This document shows, one piece after another, positions 29,731 to 35,123 of a stretch of 35,123 nucleotides of DNA; the stretch's first letter is position 1, and every line of letters starts with the position of its first letter. The stretch comes from Lachnospiraceae bacterium. Lineage in GTDB: Bacteria > Bacillota > Clostridia > Lachnospirales > Lachnospiraceae. Location of the stretch: assembly GCA_017634065.1 (NCBI GenBank), contig JAGBOC010000022.1:1-35123 (forward strand). Reading direction: 5' to 3'. Both the position numbers and the translations under genes were made by a program. Below the pieces are notes generated by a model that was not told the origin of the DNA, searched no databases, and saw only the letters and a program-made list of their open reading frames with translations.

Positions 29731-29816
29731 TCGTATCTATTCGTATCTAACCGTATCATAACATATCATTTCGTATCTCTCAAAAATAATAAAATTAAAT
29801 CGTATCTTTTCGTATC
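29731..29816 (+). repeat. Helically phased array of TCGTATC-like 10-mers upstream of the 29849 operon
   Basis: Units begin at 29731, 29741, 29751, 29761 and 29771 (TCGTATCTAT, TCGTATCTAA, CCGTATCATA, ACATATCATT, TCGTATCTCT). Two more begin at 29800 and 29810 (TCGTATCTTT, TCGTATCAAA). Spacing is exactly 10 bases within each group and 29 between groups, so all units face the same side of the helix. The last unit overlaps the -35 position of the promoter whose -10 is at 29836, which points to a regulator-binding array. The remaining bases from 29542 to 29730 are AT-rich and I see no gene in them. Confidence 0.8.
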
Positions 29817-29832
29817 AAAAAAATTGAAAATT

Positions 29833-29841
29833 TGGTATAAT
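29833..29841 (+). promoter_or_regulatory. Extended -10 promoter for the five-gene accessory operon
   Basis: TGGTATAAT is a perfect extended -10 element. No good -35 lies 17 bases upstream; that position is occupied by the last repeat unit, so activation or repression through the array is likely. The -10 ends 7 bases before the ATG at 29849, so the message would be leaderless or nearly so if that ATG is used. Confidence 0.65.
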
Positions 29842-29848
29842 TATTTAT

Positions 29849-30331
29849 ATGGGTAAAATGGATGAAATATTTAAAATAGAAACGGATAAAAATAAAGAAG
29901 AGATTATCTCTATTTTAAAGACTAATATGCAAGATTGCGAGAGTGCAAGCTCTTCAAATGATATAGTTGAGAGTGGTAGATATTTTGTTGGTACTATTCA
30001 GAATAAATCAATAGCAATGAAAAGAAATATAAATTGTCCTAATGGATTCATTCCATCAATTGAAATAGAGATTGAAGAGAACGAAAATTTGAATACTATT
30101 TGGGTTACAGTAAAACCAAGTTTTTCATTTGCAATAATTGGTTTAATATCAGTATTTGCTTTTATGGTTTCTGTGTTTACGACATTGGAAAATGAGAAAT
30201 TTGTTTTTTTCAATGTCCCGTTATGGCTTATTCTATTAGTAATAACATTAATAATTGAGGCTATTATGGTTGTGCAATTGGTTATTGAATCAAGAAAAGT
30301 GAAAAAGAAATTAAAAGAGCTATTTAATTGA
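29849..30331 (+). CDS. Membrane protein of unknown function, first gene of the accessory operon
   Basis: The 160-residue protein has a soluble N-terminal part of about 90 residues (DEIFKIETDKNKEEIISILK, later SIEIEIEENENLNTIWVTV). Two membrane helices follow (about 93-112 and 122-145), then a basic tail (ESRKVKKKLKELFN). ATG 29849 is followed in frame by ATG 29858; the latter would start MDEIFKI. Neither has a Shine-Dalgarno site, matching a leaderless message from the promoter at 29833. The next gene starts 19 bases after its stop. No family recognised. Confidence 0.7.
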   Translation: MGKMDEIFKIETDKNKEEIISILKTNMQDCESASSSNDIVESGRYFVGTIQNKSIAMKRNINCPNGFIPSIEIEIEENENLNTIWVTVKPSFSFAIIGLISVFAFMVSVFTTLENEKFVFFNVPLWLILLVITLIIEAIMVVQLVIESRKVKKKLKELFN

Positions 30332-30350
30332 TACAATTCGAGAGGTAATT

Positions 30351-30734
30351 ATGACAATTCACGAGCATTATGAAAACTTTATGATCTAACCTGAAGTTGA
30401 GAATTATGTAGATTTATACTGCTCAATTTTAGAAAATAGGTCAGATAACTGGCAGGCATTTTATTATGGATTATTAAACGAGGTAACAAAGGACAGAGCT
30501 TTGTTTGTTACTCTTGAAGAACAGTTAAAGGAATATGGTCAAATGCGAGATGCGGTGGAAGAAGCCACCGATGAGCATGCAAAGTGTTTTATTATAGTAT
30601 TATTTGATGCACTGATGGTTGAAAAAATAAAAACATACTCATTGAATTATGATGCTCCAGCCATATTATCGGATGAGCTACATGAGGAATATTTAAGGCA
30701 AAATGTGTATGATGATATGGAGGATGATTTATGA
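30351..30734 (+). pseudogene. Small acidic protein gene with an in-frame stop at codon 13
   Basis: A gene starting at ATG 30351 (GAGAGG site) would encode 127 codons in one frame to TGA 30732-30734, except that codon 13 (30387-30389) is TAA. Downstream, the frame reads as a normal acidic, helical protein (EVENYVDLYCSILENRSDNW, then EEATDEHAKCFIIVLFDALM). A single change, for example CAA (Gln) to TAA, explains the break. The only later in-frame start of note is TTG 30501, without a Shine-Dalgarno site, which would give 77 residues. The end overlaps the next start codon (ATGA). It is a recent nonsense mutation, a sequencing error, or less likely a restart. Family unknown. Confidence 0.6.
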
Positions 30735-30988
30735 TAGCAACAACTACAGAAACTATAGATGGATATAGAATTAATGAATACTTGGGACTTGTAGCTATCA
30801 GCAAAGACCCAAGAGGCTTTTTTACTGGTGTAAATGTAGATAAATTGATTGATATGCTAAAGAATGAAGCGATCGAAAAATATGATGCGGATGCAGTAAT
30901 TGGGATTAGATTTTTTCAATATGAAGGTAATGCAAGTGGCGATATAATGGTATATGGAACAGCAGTTAAAATTGAAGAGGAGCAGTAA
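30731..30988 (+). CDS. YbjQ/DUF74-like small protein
   Basis: The 85-residue protein has the YbjQ (UPF0145) outline: MIATTTETIDGYRINEYLGLVAI at the start, a helix (VDKLIDMLKNEAIEKYDADAV) and the final strands IGIRFFQYEG...MVYGTAVKIE. YbjQ proteins are usually a little over 100 residues and form ring-like oligomers; this one is short, lacking part of the loop before the helix. The biochemical role of the family is unsettled (once proposed to bind heavy metals). It overlaps the broken upstream gene by 4 bases and is followed after 2 bases by the PIN-like gene, so it is translated as part of this operon. Confidence 0.75.
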   Translation: MIATTTETIDGYRINEYLGLVAISKDPRGFFTGVNVDKLIDMLKNEAIEKYDADAVIGIRFFQYEGNASGDIMVYGTAVKIEEEQ

Positions 30989-30990
30989 AA

Positions 30991-31602
30991 ATGAATTTAA
31001 TATTTGTAGATTATGAAAATGTATCAATTAAAGGGTTAAGTGGAATTGAAAATCTCGGAGATGATTCGATAGTTTATTTATTTTATTCTGAGAACACAGC
31101 TCACTTACCTATGACAGCAGTTGCGACATTAAATAGCTCTAAGGCAGATATGAGATACATTTTAACAAAAGTGGGTAAGAATGCACTTGATTTTACTTTA
31201 GCATCAGTGCTTGGATTTGTGATTAAAGAGCGATTTCAAGAGGATACATTTTACATAGTTTCAAAAGATAAAGGATTTGATGTTTTAGTTGATTACTGGA
31301 AAGGCAATAAGGTGACAGTAAAAGTAATAACTTCTCTAACTCAGATTCCAGCAAAGAAAAAAACTGCTAAGAACACACAAACTCAGAGTGAAGCTGATAA
31401 GTTAAAACAAAGTTTGACATCAAAGGTCGGCACAGCACTAAAAGGCGAAACTAAAGATTTAAAGGCTCATGTTGTAGACATAATAATTAAATGCAAATCA
31501 AAAAAAGCGGTGCAAAATTCAATAAAACAAATTGTTAAAGACAAAACAAAAGCAAATAATATTTATACAAAACTTACAAAACTGATAGCTGATAAAAAAT
31601 AA
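30991..31602 (+). CDS. PIN-like nuclease-domain protein
   Basis: The 203-residue protein begins NLIFVDYENV and continues with GKNALDFTLASVLGFVI and FYIVSKDKGFDVLVDYWKG. These are the spaced acidic residues of a PIN-like family (the VDxENV type) widespread as single proteins in bacteria. Asp at positions 6, about 67 and about 92, with Glu8, would form the metal site, suggesting RNA cleavage. The C-terminal 80 residues are basic and Lys/Thr-rich (AKKKTAKNTQTQ, then KLKQSLTSKVGTALKG) with a helical module, perhaps binding nucleic acid. GAGGAG precedes the ATG. The perfect AAGGAGGT of the next gene overlaps its stop. No cognate antitoxin is recognisable, though the acidic 55-residue product downstream is a candidate partner. 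Confidence 0.8.
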   Translation: MNLIFVDYENVSIKGLSGIENLGDDSIVYLFYSENTAHLPMTAVATLNSSKADMRYILTKVGKNALDFTLASVLGFVIKERFQEDTFYIVSKDKGFDVLVDYWKGNKVTVKVITSLTQIPAKKKTAKNTQTQSEADKLKQSLTSKVGTALKGETKDLKAHVVDIIIKCKSKKAVQNSIKQIVKDKTKANNIYTKLTKLIADKK

Positions 31603-31614
31603 GGAGGTAGCATT

Positions 31615-31782
31615 ATGGCATTTGATTTAAATGATGGAGATTTAATATTTGGAAGCGGTGACACACGATATGATTCTGATGGTCACATGATGCATAGTAT
31701 GGGTGGCGGAATGGCAATGGACATGGAAACAGGAGATTTGCATATTGTAAGTGGCTGGGATGATGACAATGATGATGATTAA
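31615..31782 (+). CDS. Acidic 55-residue protein downstream of the PIN-like gene
   Basis: ATG 31615 follows a perfect AAGGAGGT at 31601-31608 with 6-base spacing, so it is almost certainly translated. The protein is Asp-, Gly- and Met-rich (FDLNDGDLIFGSGDTRYDSDG, shorter repeats of HMM/GGGMAMDME) and ends WDDDNDDD. It has no Lys and is strongly negative, the opposite of the basic PIN-like protein before it. It ends 26 bases before a strong terminator and is the last gene of the operon. Family unknown; an inhibitor or chaperone for the basic neighbour is only a guess. Confidence 0.75.
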   Translation: MAFDLNDGDLIFGSGDTRYDSDGHMMHSMGGGMAMDMETGDLHIVSGWDDDNDDD

Positions 31783-31807
31783 GGTAAGAGGTAAAGAAAT
31801 ATAACAA

Positions 31808-31834
31808 GGGCAGACATTATGTCTGCTCTTTTTT
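31808..31834 (+). terminator. Rho-independent terminator closing the five-gene operon
   Basis: GCAGACA (31810-31816) and TGTCTGC (31820-31826) form a stem with a TTA loop, extended by a G-T pair, and followed by TCTTTTTT. Confidence 0.92.
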
Positions 31835-31886
31835 GTAAAAAAATAAAATTTATTTAAAAATTTAACTTAATAAAAAAGGCGAAAAA

Positions 31887-31922
31887 TGGTATAATATAAA
31901 TATAAGAAGTCCAGCAGGACTT
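31887..31922 (+). promoter_or_regulatory. Extended -10 promoter and leader hairpin ahead of the restriction genes
   Basis: TGGTATAAT at 31887-31895 is the same nine bases as in the promoter at 29833. About a dozen bases on, AAGTCC-AGCA-GGACTT (31907-31922) forms a perfect 6-bp hairpin followed by ATTTTG, which could attenuate or stabilise the leader. Confidence 0.6.
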
Positions 31923-31947
31923 ATTTTGTAATGTCTGATAAAATAGG

Positions 31948-32130
31948 ATGTTTTGTTTTCTTATGCGACAAATATTGGACATTGCATTTGTTAAAATTTG
32001 TGTTGTGAGAAGAAATTATAATAGTAAATTTAATGAATTAACACCAATGGGGTGGGCGGTGGTCGGTAGTGCTGCAATAGTATTTTTTATTTTGCTTATA
32101 ACAGTAATATTATTAATAAGGAGTCGTTAG
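31948..32130 (+). CDS. Possible 60-residue single-span membrane protein
   Basis: The frame from ATG 31948 gives 60 residues ending in one strong membrane helix and a short basic end (TPMGWAVVGSAAIVFFILLITVILLIRSR). The start lacks a Shine-Dalgarno site; the helix-bearing half could also start at ATG 32047. Its stop is 2 bases before the DUF262 gene, and the AAGGAG for that gene lies inside its end, so coupling is possible. It may be real or a by-product of the AT-rich leader. Confidence 0.4.
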   Translation: MFCFLMRQILDIAFVKICVVRRNYNSKFNELTPMGWAVVGSAAIVFFILLITVILLIRSR

Positions 32131-32132
32131 AT

Positions 32133-34388
32133 ATGGAACAGTTAGAACCACAATATTGGAATATTGAGAAATTGTTTGCATATTCATTTAAAGTTCCTGT
32201 TTATCAGAGACCATATTCATGGGAAAGTGAGCAAGTAAAAACATTGTTTGATGATATTTGGAATTCTTATAGTGAATATAAAAGTTTTAGTGAAGAAAAA
32301 CAACAAAAAGAAAATTTGTATATTGGAAACATTATAATACATAAACAGGCACATGAAGTTTATAATATTATAGATGGACAACAAAGAATAACAACCTTAT
32401 CTATTTTTTTATTGTGCTTATATAGTTGCATTAGTCGATTGAGATGCGATGTCAATCATGGGATTTTTCGGTCTATTAAATCTGTTTTATGGAAACTCGA
32501 TAATAATAAAAACCCAGTTCAAGATAAGAGGGTTTTAGAGTTAGGAAGCATTGAAAAAGATACACTAATTAAGTTTTTTAATGAAACATTCACTTCACCT
32601 GAAAAACTGGAGCAATTTGTAGTTTCGTTTCCTGATAGTAATACTTTTGAAAAAAATTTAAAGCAAACATTAATTGAAGTATTTAAGTTTATATCAGAAA
32701 AGACATCAGGAAATGAGAATAAACTGGATGAGCTACTCCAATTCTCAAAGTACATATTAGAAAAAGTATATGTGATAGCAATTATAAATGAAGACAACGA
32801 GTTTAAAGCATATTCTATATTTGAGTCTATAAACAGCAAAGGAAAAAAACTTGAAGATATAGATTTAATTAAAACTAAAATATTTTCAACATTGTCTTTG
32901 GATGATTGTAAAACATATTCAGGTAAATGGGGAGACTTAATTATTAAAACTGAGGATGAATTATACGATTATTTAATGATTTTTATAAAGTCTAATGTAA
33001 AATATTATACTGGTAACATCACATATAAATATTTTAAAGGCTTAAACGATGCATTAACAAGCTATTATGATGTTAGCAATATAGATGTTGCTTATAAATT
33101 GTTAATTGATGATTTGTATGAAAATGTAGAGAGTTATATAGCTCTAAAGAATTGCGATGTTGCATATGGTTTAATTAATGATAATACTTTCAAAACATAT
33201 TATTTGTTATTTAACAAAAATGGTTATATACATCCGTTACCATTATTTTTTAAATGCTTTTGTGAATTAAAGCAGAATATAATTAATAAGGAATGTGTAA
33301 GGGAAGTACTAATAGAGGTTATTAAATTTTGCATTTGTTTTAATACTATTGCAGGAAAGGATAGCAAGGATGCTATTCCTATTTTTAAAGAATTATGTGA
33401 GTTTTATCATACTGTTAAAATTGAGCCAAAACCAATAGATAATAAGCATATTATTTATAAACTTTCTCAACAGATGGAACTTATCGGATTGGGTGCTAAT
33501 GATTTAATAAATTATTTAAGTAGAATGGATGTATTTGATAAAAATAAACAATTGGGAGCTGCCATTATTTCTATATACGAGTCTCGTTATGAAAGTGGCA
33601 ATGTTATGAAGGTGTCATGGGATGAGTCATTTTCAAAATATTCAACTTATGGGATAACATATACATTAGACCATATAATGAATCAAACTCCAAAAGAAGA
33701 TGATGCAAATTTGAAGTATTTTGAAAAAAATGGTCTATTGCATTTGAAAGCTGGTCATGATTTCCCAAAAGAATTTGTACATGAAGGCATGGAGTACAAT
33801 GTATTTAAAAGCATGGTTTTACATAAAGCTGGAAATTTAAGGTTAATGGGCGGAGACAGTAATTCATCACGAGGTAGAGTTTCTGATGCAACATTTAACA
33901 CATATAAAGACCTTGAAAAACGGAATAACGATATTTGTAAGTTTATAGTAGATGAAATATTGAAAATTAATCCAAATAAGTATGTTATAGATGTGGCTCA
34001 ATATATTAAAGCAAATAAACAAAAAATTAGTGGAACACATTTATTATCTGAATCGGATATTGATTTTACTTGGAATAAACCTAAACAAATAAGATTTGAA
34101 TATAAAAACATCTCAATATCAACAAATAGAGAAATAATAATAACTGTGATAAAAGAATTATACAGAAAATATCCTGAAAAAATGAAAGAAAAAGCTTCAG
34201 CAATATGGTCACCAAGAGAAAGAATAATATTGTCATTTAATTCTGATAAAATGACCGTTCCAGTAGCCATTGAAAATAGTGGTATGTTTATAGAAACTAA
34301 TTTGAGTGCGAGAGATACTATATTTTATACAAAAAAAATACTTGAAGATTTTAATGTGGATTTAACAAAAATTGAAATAGTGTATTAA
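32133..34388 (+). CDS. DUF262/DUF1524 protein, GmrSD-like modification-dependent nuclease
   Basis: The 751-residue protein has an N-terminal DUF262 (ParB/GmrS-like) domain: VPVYQRPYSW at 21-30, YIGNIIIHK, and IIDGQQRITTL at 79-89, which binds and hydrolyses a nucleotide. FESINSKGKKLEDIDLIKTK follows near residue 230. A C-terminal DUF1524 HNH-type nuclease segment begins at LDHIMNQ (about 510), with GNLRLMGGDSNSSRGRVSD completing the fold. About 100 further residues form an extra C-terminal module. Such single-chain GmrSD proteins are type IV restriction enzymes that cut DNA with glucosylated or otherwise modified cytosine, so a phage-defence role is likely. The usual Glu before the HNH His is Asp here, as in some homologues. 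AAGGAG precedes the ATG. A methylase gene begins 6 bases later. Confidence 0.87.
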   Translation: MEQLEPQYWNIEKLFAYSFKVPVYQRPYSWESEQVKTLFDDIWNSYSEYKSFSEEKQQKENLYIGNIIIHKQAHEVYNIIDGQQRITTLSIFLLCLYSCISRLRCDVNHGIFRSIKSVLWKLDNNKNPVQDKRVLELGSIEKDTLIKFFNETFTSPEKLEQFVVSFPDSNTFEKNLKQTLIEVFKFISEKTSGNENKLDELLQFSKYILEKVYVIAIINEDNEFKAYSIFESINSKGKKLEDIDLIKTKIFSTLSLDDCKTYSGKWGDLIIKTEDELYDYLMIFIKSNVKYYTGNITYKYFKGLNDALTSYYDVSNIDVAYKLLIDDLYENVESYIALKNCDVAYGLINDNTFKTYYLLFNKNGYIHPLPLFFKCFCELKQNIINKECVREVLIEVIKFCICFNTIAGKDSKDAIPIFKELCEFYHTVKIEPKPIDNKHIIYKLSQQMELIGLGANDLINYLSRMDVFDKNKQLGAAIISIYESRYESGNVMKVSWDESFSKYSTYGITYTLDHIMNQTPKEDDANLKYFEKNGLLHLKAGHDFPKEFVHEGMEYNVFKSMVLHKAGNLRLMGGDSNSSRGRVSDATFNTYKDLEKRNNDICKFIVDEILKINPNKYVIDVAQYIKANKQKISGTHLLSESDIDFTWNKPKQIRFEYKNISISTNREIIITVIKELYRKYPEKMKEKASAIWSPRERIILSFNSDKMTVPVAIENSGMFIETNLSARDTIFYTKKILEDFNVDLTKIEIVY

Positions 34389-34394
34389 ATAATT

Positions 34395-34847
34395 ATGGGA
34401 TTTAAAATAGAAAATAGAAGATATGTTGGAAGCAAAACCAAGCTTATGCCTTGGATTAAAGATGAGATAAATAAGCATTGTAAAAAATGCAGTAGTTTTT
34501 TTGATGTTTTTGCTGGCACAGGTGTGGTATCTGCATATCTTATAAATGAATTCAATGAGTTTTATATTAATGATTTTTTATATTCTAATGAAGTGATTTA
34601 CAAAGTTTTTTTTAACAAAGGAAAAGTTAATACTGATAAACTTAATACTGTAAAAAAAGAGTACAATGAGATTAACAACTTGAGTAATAATTATGTATCT
34701 AATAATTATGGAGACAAGTTTTTTTCAAAAATAGATGCAAAAAAAATCGGCTTTATAAGAGAAGATTTAGAGTGCAAATTGAAATCAAATTTTATTACAG
34801 AAAATGAGTTTAATATTTTACTGAATAAAAGGGACGGGGTTTATTAA
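34395..34847 (+). pseudogene. Truncated D12-class adenine-specific DNA methyltransferase
   Basis: The 150-residue frame starts like Dam/FokI-type adenine methylases: RRYVGSKTKLMPWI at 8-21 (the target-side GSK motif), FFDVFAGTGVVSAYL at 35-49 (AdoMet motif I) and YINDFLYSN. Intact members run to about 300 residues and carry the catalytic DPPY motif after about residue 170; here the frame ends at residue 150 without it. The last codons (KRDGVY) are read from GGGACGGGG-type sequence that belongs to the transposon end downstream, so the gene was cut by that insertion. It follows the DUF262 gene by 6 bases and probably formed part of a restriction-modification or defence pair. It should be inactive unless its C-terminal half lies on the far side of the element. 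Confidence 0.75.
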
Positions 34848-35123
34848 TGCAATAGAAGGGACACTGTCTAAATAGCGATAATTGAGCCTCGTTTTTTGTT
34901 GCAATAAAAGTGACAGTGTTGTATTATATTTATAAATTAAATTATTAAGTGGATCATAAGTGCCAAGAAAAGCAAGAGTAGAATCTAAAACAAAAATATA
35001 TCATGTTATGAGTAGAGCATTAAATAAGCAGATTTTATTTGATGATGAGAAAGATTATTTAAAATTTTTGCATATAGTTAAAAGTACTAAAAGTGAAATA
35101 GATTTTGATTTATACGGTATTGT
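34831..35123 (+). mobile_element. Left part of an IS200-like (Y1 transposase) element
   Basis: The non-coding left part (about 34831-34959) begins with GGGACGGGG. It contains two near-copies of a 16-mer, TGCAATAGAAGGGACA (34848-34863) and TGCAATAAAAGTGACA (34900-34915). The pair ACACTGTC (34861-34868) and GACAGTGT (34912-34919) can fold into the hairpin expected at ends recognised by Y1 transposases. A transposase gene follows and runs off the window. The exact left boundary cannot be fixed without the empty site. Confidence 0.65.
34960..35123 (+). CDS. Y1 (REP-associated tyrosine / IS200-like) transposase, N-terminal part
   Basis: GTG 34960 opens a frame that stays open to the end of the window: 54 full codons. 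It reads PRKARVESKTKIYHVMSRA, then LFDDEKDYLKFLHIVK and DFDLYGI, which is the typical beginning of transposases of the Y1_Tnp family (usual pattern PRxaRxxsxtgiyHVxxRG, with FxxxxD and fxlyAYxxMxNHvHLL further on). The catalytic HUH and Tyr lie beyond the window. These enzymes move single-stranded DNA or repeated palindromes. The start codon is chosen because the conserved PRK motif follows it directly; no strong Shine-Dalgarno site is seen. Confidence 0.82.
   Translation, partial: MPRKARVESKTKIYHVMSRALNKQILFDDEKDYLKFLHIVKSTKSEIDFDLYGI

Noticed and set aside
29731-29816. CRISPR array
   Set aside because: The units are 10 bases, directly abutting, with no spacers of regular length and no cas genes.
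30501-30734. 77-codon gene starting at TTG 30501
   Set aside because: No ribosome-binding site; the frame extends upstream to a well-placed ATG at 30351 and is interrupted only by one TAA.

Overview
The window is low-GC DNA with Shine-Dalgarno-led, mostly co-directional genes. The order ireB - ruvX - DUF1292 - RNase J is typical of Clostridia. The selenium-linked purine genes, the tandem secreted proteins with an SDNDGSAF motif and the choline-binding-type wall repeats suggest a gut or oral Lachnospiraceae-like anaerobe. This is inference; no rRNA or other taxonomic marker is present. Every gene I accept lies on the + strand.

Region 1 (1-18288) is an anaerobic purine catabolism locus. In order it carries an FAD subunit and a [2Fe-2S] subunit of a molybdenum hydroxylase, ssnA, a Lys/Ala-rich protein of unknown role, ygfK, a fused [2Fe-2S]-molybdopterin hydroxylase of the selenium-dependent xanthine dehydrogenase type, a dihydropyrimidinase/hydantoinase, an AzgA-type purine permease, adenine deaminase, RidA, guanine deaminase and purine nucleoside phosphorylase. 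Read as a pathway: the permease imports bases, PNP releases bases from nucleosides, Ade and GuaD convert adenine and guanine to hypoxanthine and xanthine, the hydroxylases act on the oxopurines, and hydantoinase, SsnA and YgfK belong to the ring-opening branch known from gut purine degraders. The cluster is interrupted by unrelated genes (a four-helix membrane protein, a 45-residue membrane peptide overlapping a PstS-like protein) and by gene remnants (an MGMT-like start and an internally deleted bioY).

Region 2 (18289-19250) has no intact gene. It holds an eroded AGCS-type amino acid:cation symporter, a strong terminator, and a block visibly richer in G+C. That block contains a 202-bp nested inverted repeat (four concentric helices) followed by two 26-bp repeat copies with a 33-bp period.

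Region 3 (19250-23392) encodes two tandem secreted paralogues of an uncharacterised family and a secreted protein with cell-wall-binding repeats.

Region 4 (23393-29541) is mostly core: mtaB, ireB, ruvX, a DUF1292 protein, RNase J with about 99 extra N-terminal residues, then a secreted protein with two DUF6273 modules.

Region 5 (29542-35123) is accessory. Seven TCGTATC-like 10-mers on a helical-turn spacing precede an extended -10 promoter and a compact five-gene unit: membrane protein, a gene with an in-frame stop, a YbjQ-like protein, a PIN-like nuclease and an acidic 55-residue protein. This unit is closed by a terminator. A GmrSD-type DUF262/DUF1524 nuclease follows, then a D12-class DNA adenine methylase truncated where an IS200-like (Y1) transposase element begins. 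That element runs off the window.
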